In this document: positions 1 through 5,051 of the stretch, piece by piece | Position numbering within the stretch: position 1 is the stretch's first letter | How the letters are laid out: every line of letters starts with the position of its first letter | Translations under genes and position numbers: made by a program | NCBI GenBank assembly: GCA_900756575.1 | Contig: CAAEKQ010000054.1 | Location: 1-7,452, forward strand | Source: an uncultured Oscillospiraceae bacterium | Lineage (GTDB): Bacteria > Bacillota > Clostridia > Oscillospirales > Oscillospiraceae | Reading direction: 5' to 3' | Length of the DNA: 7,452 bases | The notes under the pieces: model-generated | Databases searched by the model: none | What the model was told of the DNA's origin: nothing | What the model saw: the letters and a program-made list of their open reading frames with translations, nothing else

Positions 1-153
1 AAGAGGAGCAGCAGTGAAACGAATGAGCTTTCGCACGAGTGCGGAAGCAAATGATATGGAACTTGCTGCGACGAGAGCGCACCAAAGAAGCGATACGCCG
101 TGGTGAGACTCCGGGGCAGGAACGATACAGATGAGCGGCAGCAAGCAAAAATT

Positions 154-169
154 ACCGCAGAAATGCGGT
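154..169 (+). promoter_or_regulatory. Hairpin with GAAA tetraloop in the leader of the HTH gene
   Basis: ACCGCA (154-159) and TGCGGT (164-169) form a perfect 6-bp stem closed by a GAAA loop, 12 bases before the ribosome binding site at 182-190. Upstream, CTTGCTGC (62-69) is complementary to GCAGCAAG (138-145), so the leader could fold further. No T-run follows, so this is not a simple terminator. A role as a leader structure or mRNA stabiliser is inference. No convincing promoter is seen in bases 1-153. Confidence 0.35.
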
Positions 170-198
170 TTCAGAACAGACAAAGGAGGTTCAAGCCT

Positions 199-426
199 AT
201 GAAGAAAGGAGAGCTCAGAGAGCTTTATCAGATGATGTTTCCGGAATACCCGGACATTGTGACCGTCAAAGAGCTTCGGGAGATGCTGGGCATCAGCCGC
301 AAGCTGGCCTACAAGCTGATCGACTATGGGTACATCCACGCCGTGAAGATCGGCACGACGCTGAAGATCCCGAAAATCAGCGTCATCAACTATGTGATGG
401 AGAAGGAGGTGAAGAAAGTTGGATGA
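199..426 (+). CDS. Helix-turn-helix (excisionase-like) DNA-binding protein
   Basis: This is a 75-residue small basic protein. Residues 20-43 (IVTVKELREMLGISRKLAYK and the following residues) form a winged helix-turn-helix of the MerR/excisionase type. The wing is at about 48-59 (AVKIGTTLKIPK), where this family usually has a xG.xxRIPK pattern. The ATG at 199 is chosen over the in-frame GTG at 100 because AAAGGAGGT sits at 182-190, 8 bases upstream of 199, while the extra 33 residues from 100 look like non-coding leader. The stop overlaps the TTG start of the next gene by 8 bases, so the two are probably translationally coupled. Proteins of this kind in clostridial elements are usually recombination directionality factors or element regulators. 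Which one this is cannot be told, because the gene is at the far end of the operon from the integrase. Confidence 0.85.
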   Translation: MKKGELRELYQMMFPEYPDIVTVKELREMLGISRKLAYKLIDYGYIHAVKIGTTLKIPKISVINYVMEKEVKKVG

Positions 427-778
427 GATCAAGCGCCTGACGCCCGCCCAAAGGGCACGCTGTAACCGGCTGATCCGGAGGCTGTGCGCCAACTATGATG
501 GCGGCAATTGCCTGCCGTTGGACGATGGCGAAGGCTGCGTGTGCGTGCAGACGATTTCCTATTCGCTGCTGTGCAAGTACTTCCGGCGGGCGGTTCTGCC
601 CACCGACAAGGCACTTTACGCCGACATTTACCGGCAGCGCACACGGCTCTGCGACCGATGCGGAAAGCCCTTTGCACCCAGTAGCAACCGGCAGAAATAC
701 TGCCCGGAATGCGGCTGCTCCATCCGACGCAAGCAGAAGGCGGACTCTGCCAGACGGCGGCGCAGCGTCGAACATTAA
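419..778 (+). CDS. Cysteine-rich VLP domain protein
   Basis: This is a 119-residue protein. Residues 7-71 match the cysteine-rich VLP family found on clostridial plasmids and integrative elements: it opens RLTPAQRARCNRLIRRLC, has cysteines at 15, 23, 31, 40, 42 and 52, and carries the namesake VLP at 59-61. A second module at 78-98 has two CxxC pairs (CDRCG at 78-82 and CPECG at 95-99), as in a zinc ribbon, and the C-terminal tail is strongly basic (RRKQKADSARRRR). Zinc binding and nucleic-acid contact are inferred. No biochemical role is established for the family. Translation starts at TTG 419, supported by AAGGAGGT at 403-410 with 8-base spacing, inside the end of the preceding gene. No ATG gives a better start. 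The family is a marker of mobile elements of this type. Confidence 0.85.
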   Translation: MDEIKRLTPAQRARCNRLIRRLCANYDGGNCLPLDDGEGCVCVQTISYSLLCKYFRRAVLPTDKALYADIYRQRTRLCDRCGKPFAPSSNRQKYCPECGCSIRRKQKADSARRRRSVEH

Positions 779-786
779 GCACCGGG

Positions 787-812
787 AAAGCCTTGATTTC
801 CGGGGCTTTTTT
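787..812 (+). terminator. Rho-independent terminator after the cysteine-rich VLP gene
   Basis: AAAGCC (787-792) pairs with GGCTTT (804-809) around an 11-base loop, and a run of six T spans 807-812. It lies 8 bases beyond the stop at 778. It would separate the HTH/VLP pair from the ATPase gene, which has its own ribosome binding site further on. The loop contains CC and GG that could extend pairing. Confidence 0.65.
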
Positions 813-894
813 GAGAGCAAAGCGGGGGTGGGTGACCGTTTCCATCCGCCCCCGCCAAAATCCATTTCTAACATTCTACAAAGGAGAAATTTCT

Positions 895-1911
895 ATGGGC
901 AACAAACTGAAAACCGTGGACGCAGAAACCCTGCTGTCCACGCCGATGAGCAAGACGATGTTCATCGTAGACGGCCTTATTTCGCAGGGCGTCAATGTCA
1001 TCAGCGGTGCCAGCAAGGTCGGCAAAAGCTGGCTGATGCTGTGGCTGGGGCTGCAAGTGGCGCAGGGAAACTCTATTTGGGGGCTGCCTACACTGCAATG
1101 CGATGTGCTCTATCTGAGCCTTGAGGACACCCCGCGCCGCATCAAAGACCGGCTCTACAATCTTACCGACAGCGCCCCGGACAACCTGTATTTTGCCGTG
1201 ACCTCCGGGCTGATCGGCGGCGGGCTGGAGGAGCAGATCACGGACTTTCTGACCGAGCATTCCGCTACCAAGCTGGTCATCATTGACACGCTGCAAAAGG
1301 TGCGGGACTCCAAGGGCAGCGCTGGAAAGGCGGGAATGTACGGCAACGATTACGATGACATTTCCTCCATCAAGCGCATTGCCGACGGCTTCAACATCGC
1401 CGTTTTGCTGGTGCATCACCTGCGAAAGCTGCAAGACAGCGACGATCCCTTTAACGATGTCAGCGGTTCCACCGGCATCATCGGCGCTGCGGACACCAAC
1501 TTTATTCTGCGCCGTAAGCGCAGCGGAAACGCCGCTACGCTGCTGGTCAGCGGGCGGGATGTGGAATATCAGGAACTGACCTTGCAGTTTAACGACCTTG
1601 TCTGGGAGCTGGTGGAGCGCAAGAACAGCGAGGATATTCACAAGGCAGAGCTGCCGAAATTTCTGTTTTGGGTGGTTGACTTTATGGAGTGCCGCACTGA
1701 ATGGGTAGGCACGGCCACGGAGCTGCTGACCGAAATGAGGGAGCAGGAGGTCACGCCCAATATGGTCACAAAGTATCTCGGTCAGTTCGCCTATGAGGTG
1801 CTGGAGCCGCTGGGCATCGAGTATTGCACCAAGCGAACGGGAAAAAGCCGGCTCATCAAATTCCTGCGCCGTGACGGCGATGACGCAAATGACGCCGGGA
1901 TCGCTATATAA
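895..1911 (+). CDS. RepA-like AAA family ATPase (RecA-fold, helicase-like)
   Basis: This is a 338-residue P-loop ATPase of the RecA/DnaB-like fold seen in plasmid RepA helicases and in the AAA_25 family. Walker A is GASKVGKS at residues 38-45 (K44, S45). The acidic strand LSLED is at 74-78. Walker B is LVIID at 127-131. A sensor-like segment VHHLRK at 173-178 is followed by SGSTGIIGAAD at 190-200. The C-terminal third (about 255-330) looks like a winged-helix segment, as in related element proteins. The ATG at 895 has AAGGAG at 881-886. The longer reading frame that opens upstream at 709 crosses the previous gene and its terminator and is rejected. The likely role is element replication or DNA unwinding during transfer. 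That is family-based, and replication was not demonstrable here. The 3' end overlaps a repeat array (1872-1943). Confidence 0.85.
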   Translation: MGNKLKTVDAETLLSTPMSKTMFIVDGLISQGVNVISGASKVGKSWLMLWLGLQVAQGNSIWGLPTLQCDVLYLSLEDTPRRIKDRLYNLTDSAPDNLYFAVTSGLIGGGLEEQITDFLTEHSATKLVIIDTLQKVRDSKGSAGKAGMYGNDYDDISSIKRIADGFNIAVLLVHHLRKLQDSDDPFNDVSGSTGIIGAADTNFILRRKRSGNAATLLVSGRDVEYQELTLQFNDLVWELVERKNSEDIHKAELPKFLFWVVDFMECRTEWVGTATELLTEMREQEVTPNMVTKYLGQFAYEVLEPLGIEYCTKRTGKSRLIKFLRRDGDDANDAGIAI

Positions 1912-1943
1912 GGAAATCCCCGTCACAACCGTCATTGCCGTCA
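1872..1943 (+). repeat. Iteron-like array: three TGACG then three inverted CGTCA at 9-bp period
   Basis: TGACG occurs at 1872, 1881 and 1890, exactly every 9 bases. Its complement CGTCA occurs at 1921, 1930 and 1939, again every 9 bases. The two triplets face each other across 26 bases that include the ATPase stop codon. The intervening tetranucleotides are partly conserved as well (GCGA against GCAA when one arm is inverted). The right triplet lies in the 57-base gap immediately before the MobC-like gene. The layout suggests a multimeric protein binding site: an operator for the ribbon-helix-helix protein, or an iteron-type origin for the ATPase. Part of the left triplet is inside coding sequence and could be codon-driven (GAC repeats). 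Confidence 0.5.
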
Positions 1944-1968
1944 CAAACCGAAGAAAGGGAGTGAACAA

Positions 1969-2229
1969 ATGCGCAGCAAAAACTACGGGATCAATGTCCG
2001 TGTGACCGGGCAGGAGAAGCAGAAGCTGCTGGAAAATGCCCGGTTCTGTTCTCTGTCGCTGTCGGAATACTTGCGGCGACTGGGGCTTGGAAAAGAGGTC
2101 AAAGCGGCCATCACGGAGCGGGATTACCGCCTGTTTCGGATGCTGAACGGCCTGAAAGCGGAACTTCCACAGCTTCAGAAAGAGGAAATTCTGAGCAGAC
2201 TGGAAGCAATTTTGAATGAATTAAAGTAA
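1969..2229 (+). CDS. MobC-like ribbon-helix-helix relaxosome accessory protein
   Basis: This is an 86-residue protein with the ribbon-helix-helix pattern of plasmid mobilization proteins. It has a short beta strand (GINVRVT, 7-13), a helix opening TGQEKQKLLENAR, a turn, and the helix SLSLSEYLRRLGLG (28-41). A second helical region with heptad-like leucines runs from 58 to 86. MobC-type proteins bind the origin of transfer next to their gene and help the relaxase open DNA. AAAGGGA at 1954-1960 sets the ATG at 1969. It follows the ATPase by 57 bases and is probably in the same transcript. A relaxase would be expected downstream, but the next gene is parB. Alternatives are a simple autoregulator or an antitoxin-like repressor; no toxin partner is adjacent. 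Confidence 0.65.
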   Translation: MRSKNYGINVRVTGQEKQKLLENARFCSLSLSEYLRRLGLGKEVKAAITERDYRLFRMLNGLKAELPQLQKEEILSRLEAILNELK

Positions 2230-2240
2230 GCGAGAATTAC

Positions 2241-2390
2241 GCCTGCGCAGTCTAAGCGAGCAGACTGTTTTTACTCCTGTCGGAGCCAAACAGTGTATCC
2301 GCTTGCGATGCCTGCGTCATCTGAGCGAGCAGTGCGTTTTTACTCCCGGCAGGGCCGGAGCGCAAAAACACTCGTTAGGGCGTGCCCTAA
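2241..2390 (+). repeat. Tandem hairpin units and palindrome; candidate origin of transfer
   Basis: Two related units start at GCCTGCG, at 2241 and 2310 (69-bp period). Each continues with GAGCGAGCAG or AAGCGAGCAG, then GTTTTTACTCC, then GGAGC and an A-rich arm. In unit 1, ACTGTTT/AAACAGT and CTCC/GGAG form one long stem. In unit 2, AGTG(cg)TTTTT pairs with AAAAACACT, with CTCC/GGAG inside. They are followed by the near-perfect palindrome TTAGGGC-GT-GCCCTAA (2375-2390). Position next to a MobC-like gene, paired inverted repeats and a GGGCGTGCCC core fit an origin of transfer. A nick site cannot be assigned from sequence alone. Confidence 0.45.
2248..2272 (+). terminator. Terminator-like hairpin after the MobC-like gene
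   Basis: CAGTCT (2248-2253) pairs perfectly with AGACTG (2262-2267), and five T follow (2268-2272). It sits 18 bases after the MobC-like stop. Its right arm is shared with a competing, longer stem (ACTGTTT 2264-2270 with AAACAGT 2288-2294, plus CTCC 2274-2277 with GGAG 2282-2285), so the two folds are mutually exclusive. That is the geometry of an attenuator, or of an origin-of-transfer inverted repeat. Confidence 0.5.
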
Positions 2391-2410
2391 AACCCCTGAA
2401 AGAAAAAACT

Positions 2411-2434
2411 ATGAAAGTGAGGACAACACAATGA
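2411..2434 (+). other. Seven-codon leader reading frame overlapping parB start
   Basis: An ATG at 2411 opens a frame coding MKVRTTQ and stops at TGA 2432-2434, overlapping the parB ATG (2431) as ATGA. It could be a coupling leader or only a chance frame. It also lies where related elements, to my recollection, start their relaxase gene, so it may mark a deletion scar. Its own ribosome binding site is weak. Confidence 0.25.
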
Positions 2435-3342
2435 GAAAATCGGATTTTACTTTACCCACGCTGGACGATCTGTTTTCCATGCAGGCGGAGCGGGACGATG
2501 CCAAGCTGGAGCGGGTGCGGAACATTCCGCTGGCCGAGCTGCACCCGTTCAAGGGTCACCCCTTCAAGGTGCAGAACAACGAGGAGATGCAGCGGATGAT
2601 CGAGAGCATCCGCAAGGTAGGAGCCATCACCCCAGCGTTGGCAAGGCCGCTGCCGGACGGCGGCTATGAGCTGATCTCCGGCCACCGGCGACTGGCGGCG
2701 TGTCAGGTGCTTGGCGTTGAAACGATGCCCGTCATCGTCCGGGAGCTGTCTGACGATGAAGCGGTGATCGCAATGGTGGATGCCAATTTGCAGCGGGAGA
2801 CCATCCTGCCCAGCGAAAAGGCGTTTGCCTACAAGATGAAACTGGATGCCATCAAGCATCAGGGCATCGCTTCTGTGCAAGTTGCAGAGAAGTTGCTTAG
2901 CGTAGAAAAAGTGGCAGACGATGCAGGTGAGAGTAAAGACCAAGTGCGAAGATATATCCGCCTGACCTACCTGATCCCCGAACTGCTTTCAATGGTGGAC
3001 GACGGTAAGATCGCCTTCAACCCGGCGGTGGAGCTTTCCTACTTAGACTCGTATCAGCAGCGGGCGGTGCTGGACGCGATGGCGCTGAACGACTGCACCC
3101 CGTCCCACGCCCAGAGCATCCGCCTGAAAAAGCTGGCGCAGGAGGGCTTACTGGATGACCAGATAGTCTACGCCGTGCTGGCGGAGACGAAGCCCAACCA
3201 GCAGGAGCAGCTCAAATTCAAGCGGGAGGAGCTGCGGAAATACTTCCCCTCCGGCTACACCGAGGAACAGATGCGCCGGGACATCATCAAGGGGTTGGAA
3301 CTGCTGAAGCGGCAGAGAGAACGGAACCGGGATGCCCGCTGA
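2431..3342 (+). CDS. parB: ParB/RepB/Spo0J family DNA-binding protein (orphan)
   Basis: This is a 303-residue protein. An N-terminal ParB/sulfiredoxin-like CTPase domain covers about 29-125. It has the arginine-rich box GHRRLAA at 84-90, which contacts the CTP triphosphate in this family, and the second box DANLQRE at 117-123. A central helix-turn-helix region (about 150-215: KLLSVEKVADDAGESKDQVR and following residues) would recognise a parS-like site. The C-terminal region is basic and helical (KLKRQRER-like end), suitable for dimerisation. The start is ATG 2431 with GTGAGG at 2417-2422; the frame is open further upstream to 2293, but that part crosses the hairpin region. No ParA is adjacent, so this is an orphan ParB. 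It may act as an element regulator, as a partition factor with a host or distant ParA, or at transfer or replication. Bases 2870-2955 are visibly richer in A/T-ending codons than the rest of the gene. Confidence 0.85.
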   Translation: MRKSDFTLPTLDDLFSMQAERDDAKLERVRNIPLAELHPFKGHPFKVQNNEEMQRMIESIRKVGAITPALARPLPDGGYELISGHRRLAACQVLGVETMPVIVRELSDDEAVIAMVDANLQRETILPSEKAFAYKMKLDAIKHQGIASVQVAEKLLSVEKVADDAGESKDQVRRYIRLTYLIPELLSMVDDGKIAFNPAVELSYLDSYQQRAVLDAMALNDCTPSHAQSIRLKKLAQEGLLDDQIVYAVLAETKPNQQEQLKFKREELRKYFPSGYTEEQMRRDIIKGLELLKRQRERNRDAR

Positions 3343-3372
3343 TTCGTATTGATGCGGCTGTAATCAAACAAA

Positions 3373-3440
3373 TTGCAGAATAGAGAGAACTCCAAACCGA
3401 TGGTATACTGATGTTGTCGGTTTGGAGTTCTGTTCTGCAA
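3373..3440 (+). promoter_or_regulatory. Large inverted repeat with extended -10 promoter in its loop, upstream of the integrase
   Basis: AGAACTCCAAACCGA (3386-3400) and TCGGTTTGGAGTTCT (3417-3431) are perfect 15-bp inverted arms. Outside them TTGCAGAA (3373-3380) and TTCTGCAA (3433-3440) add 8 more pairs across a small internal loop. The 16-base loop contains TGG-TATACT (3401-3409), an extended -10 box with no clear -35. Transcripts begun there carry only the right arm. Read-through from parB would form the full hairpin, which ends 19 bases before the integrase start and near its ribosome binding site. It can thus be an operator, or a device that blocks integrase translation from read-through mRNA. 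Confidence 0.6.
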
Positions 3441-3459
3441 ATACAAAGGACAGGAGGAA

Positions 3460-4659
3460 ATGAAATTGGTAGCAGGACATCTGACATTGAAAAACGGCAG
3501 GTATTACGCCGTGCTGAACTACATTGATGCTGGAGGGCAGCGGAAAACGAAATGGATCGCGCTGGGGCTTCCCGAAAAGGGAAACAAGCGCAAGGCGGAG
3601 GCGGAACTGGCGAGGCTTCGGGCGGAGTTTGAGCCGCCCAAAGAGGTGGGCGACCTGAGCAGCGATATGCTGTTTGCCGATTATCTCTTGGAATGGCTGG
3701 AGATCGCCAAGGGGCGGCTGGCTGTGGCAACATACAGTTCTTACGCCGCAATGATCAACAAGCCAGTCGGGCCGTACTTCCGCCAAAGGAATCTGACCTT
3801 GCGGGAGCTGGAAGCCCGACACTTGCAGATGTTTTATTCCGAAATGCTCAGAAGGGTAAAGCCGAATACGGTCATCCACTATCACGCGATTATCCACTCG
3901 GCGCTGAAATATGCGGTCAAGACCGAGATGCTGGTGCAGAATGTGGCGGACAAGGTGGATAGGCCAAAGAAAAACAGCTTTCAGCCTGTTTTCCTTTCGG
4001 CAGAGGAGATGCAGAAGATGTTTGAAGCTCTCCGGGGCACCAAGCTGGAACTGCCGGTGCTGGTGGCCGCTTTTTATGGATTCCGTCGGGGCGAAGTGTT
4101 GGGGCTGAAGTGGGACGCCATCGACTTTGAGCGTGGAACGATTTCGGTCATACGAACCGTTACAACGATTACTGTTGAAGGCAAGCAGATGGAAATTGAA
4201 CAGCAGTCTGCCAAGACCAAGTCCAGTCTGCGTACCCTGCCGCTGATCGGCAGCTTTCGGGAATACTTTTTGCAGGTGAAGGAGGCGCAGGAACTCAATA
4301 AGCAGATCTGCGGCAACTGTTACAATCACGAATATGATGGATTTGTATTTGTGGACGAGCTGGGCGAGCGGATGCGGGCCAATTATTTGACTTCGGCATT
4401 TCCGAATTTTTTGGAGAACCACGGCCTTCGCCGGATGCGCTTTCACGATCTTCGTCATAGCTGTGCCAGCCTTCTGCTGGCCAACGGCGTTCCCCTCAAG
4501 CACATTCAGGAGTGGCTGGGACACAGTGACTTCACCACCACGGCGAATATCTACGCCCACTTGGATTACAAGTCCAAAATCACCTCGGCGCAGGCGATGG
4601 AGACAGGGCTTGCTCTGCCGGAGGGCGGAGGATTCGGAAGTCGTTGGAGGGAGGGCTAA
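3460..4659 (+). CDS. int: Tyrosine recombinase/integrase of the mobile element
   Basis: This is a 399-residue site-specific integrase of the Tn916/phage type. An N-terminal arm-binding domain covers about 1-60 (GHLTLKNGRYYAVLNYIDAG). A SAM-like core-binding domain covers about 68-170. The catalytic domain follows, with arginine R209 in GFRRGE, a beta-hairpin lysine in AKTKSS (K252 or K254), H329 and R332 in HDLRH, H355 in LGHSD, and the nucleophile Y365 in NIYAH. All catalytic positions are present and the length is typical, so it should be active. The start is ambiguous. ATG 3460 is served by AAAGGA at 3445-3450. The stronger AGGAGG at 3452-3457 is only 2 bases from that ATG but 8 bases from an in-frame TTG at 3466 that would drop two residues. 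The gene points at the adjacent tRNA-Ser, the usual layout for an element with int at its attachment end. Confidence 0.93.
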   Translation: MKLVAGHLTLKNGRYYAVLNYIDAGGQRKTKWIALGLPEKGNKRKAEAELARLRAEFEPPKEVGDLSSDMLFADYLLEWLEIAKGRLAVATYSSYAAMINKPVGPYFRQRNLTLRELEARHLQMFYSEMLRRVKPNTVIHYHAIIHSALKYAVKTEMLVQNVADKVDRPKKNSFQPVFLSAEEMQKMFEALRGTKLELPVLVAAFYGFRRGEVLGLKWDAIDFERGTISVIRTVTTITVEGKQMEIEQQSAKTKSSLRTLPLIGSFREYFLQVKEAQELNKQICGNCYNHEYDGFVFVDELGERMRANYLTSAFPNFLENHGLRRMRFHDLRHSCASLLLANGVPLKHIQEWLGHSDFTTTANIYAHLDYKSKITSAQAMETGLALPEGGGFGSRWREG

Positions 4660-4725
4660 GCCGAAAAGCGGAGAGAAAAACAAAAGTCTGCTTTGATTAC
4701 TTACTCCTAGAAAAAAGGTATAAGA

Positions 4726-4760
4726 AAAAAGCCCATAATCGGCTTGATTACAGGCTTTTT
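4726..4760. terminator. Bidirectional terminator between integrase and tRNA-Ser
   Basis: AAAAAGCC (4726-4733) pairs with GGCTTTTT (4753-4760), and inside, TAATC (4736-4740) pairs with GATTA (4746-4750). It is symmetrical, with T-runs in both directions: it can stop integrase transcription on + and tRNA transcription on -. It starts 4 bases from the encoded CCA end of the tRNA. Confidence 0.85.
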
Positions 4761-4763
4761 CGG

Positions 4764-4856
4764 TGGCGGAGATGGAGAGATTCGAACTCTCGCGTCGGTT
4801 TGAGCCGACCTACCGCATTTCGAGTGCGGACCCTTCAACCGCTTGGGTACATCTCC
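4764..4856 (-). tRNA. serX (tRNA-Ser CGA): tRNA-Ser (anticodon CGA), intact
   Basis: This is a 93-base class II tRNA read on the - strand. The acceptor GGAGATG pairs with CATCTCC, followed by G and an encoded CCA (4764-4766). The D arm is CCC/GGG. The anticodon stem CCGCA/TGCGG holds the loop CTCGAAA with anticodon CGA (4820-4822 complement), which reads UCG serine codons. The long variable arm GTCGG/CCGAC is typical of tRNA-Ser, and the T arm is GAGAG-TTCGAAT-CTCTC. No good promoter is visible just upstream (4857-4910). The nearest strong one is at 5052-5080, ahead of a broken tRNA-Ser, suggesting co-transcription and 5' trimming by RNase P. It lies between the integrase and the presumed junction, so it may be carried by the element. 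Confidence 0.95.
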
Positions 4857-4942
4857 GTATATTTCCGTCTGCTTTTGACTCGCAAAATCTTTTGGAGAGA
4901 AAAGCAGGAGAGAAAACATAAAAATATTCGATTTGGAATTTT

Positions 4943-4969
4943 GAAAACCCGGAATTAGCAGGGGTTTTC
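4943..4969. other. Perfect 8-bp inverted repeat between the two tRNA-Ser sequences
   Basis: GAAAACCC (4943-4950) and GGGTTTTC (4962-4969) flank an 11-base loop. There is no free T-run after the stem in either direction (the four T are inside it), so at most a weak terminator is expected. If it did terminate, it would cut off the promoter at 5052-5080 from the intact tRNA. A protein site near the attachment region is another option. Confidence 0.45.
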
Positions 4970-4999
4970 GGGGGGACGAAAAGGACAGGCCCGCTGGGA

Positions 5000-5040
5000 A
5001 TTTCGAGTCAGTCTCGTTATGACCACTTCGATACCACTCC
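5000..5040 (-). pseudogene. 5' half of a tRNA-Ser (CGA) gene, broken at the anticodon loop
   Basis: Reading - from 5040, GGAGTGG is an acceptor 5' strand, TA fits positions 8-9, and TCG...CGA makes a D stem around a loop containing GTGGTCATAA. ACTGA then leads into the anticodon loop CTCGAAA (anticodon CGA), as in clostridial tRNA-Ser. After the first paired T the sequence turns into TCCCAGCGGG, which cannot close the anticodon stem. No variable arm, T arm or acceptor 3' strand (CCACTCC) follows. The break is at ATTTCGAGT (+ strand 5000-5008), also present in the intact tRNA at 4817-4825. This looks like an attachment-site half left by recombination in the anticodon loop. It cannot give a functional tRNA. 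Confidence 0.75.
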
Positions 5041-5051
5041 GTATCCCTATT

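Larger units (their letters stand above)
4670..4918 (+). repeat. Direct repeats GGAGAGAAAA(A/G)CA on both sides of the tRNA; candidate integrase arm sites
   Basis: Three copies are seen: GGAGAGAAAAACA at 4670-4682, GGAGAGAAAAGCA at 4894-4906 and GGAGAGAAAACA at 4907-4918. A second short repeat, GTCTGCTTT, is found at 4686 and 4867, also on both sides of the tRNA. Short direct repeats next to int are typical of arm-type binding sites for the integrase N-terminal domain. Copies beyond the tRNA suggest that DNA up to about 5000 still belongs to the element. Confidence 0.45.

Noticed and set aside
14..106. Short frame starting GTG or ATG (27-30 residues) with AGAGGAG upstream
   Set aside because: Too short, no recognisable family, and overlaps the structured leader of the HTH gene. 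It could be the tail of a gene that begins outside the window, but nothing supports it.
100..198. Longer N-terminus for the HTH protein from GTG 100
   Set aside because: No ribosome binding site at 100, while AAAGGAGGT precedes ATG 199. The extra residues are unlike the family and cross a hairpin.
709..894. Longer N-terminus for the ATPase
   Set aside because: It would read through the VLP gene and a terminator. ATG 895 has a good ribosome binding site and begins near the usual family start.
868..1968. Long open frame on the - strand opposite the ATPase, and similar ones opposite parB and int
   Set aside because: Shadows of high-GC coding sequence: no ribosome binding sites, no domain-like sequence, and each lies opposite a well-supported gene.
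4644..4958. Open frame running across the tRNA
   Set aside because: It overlaps a terminator and an intact tRNA. Its apparent peptide is a translation of tRNA sequence.
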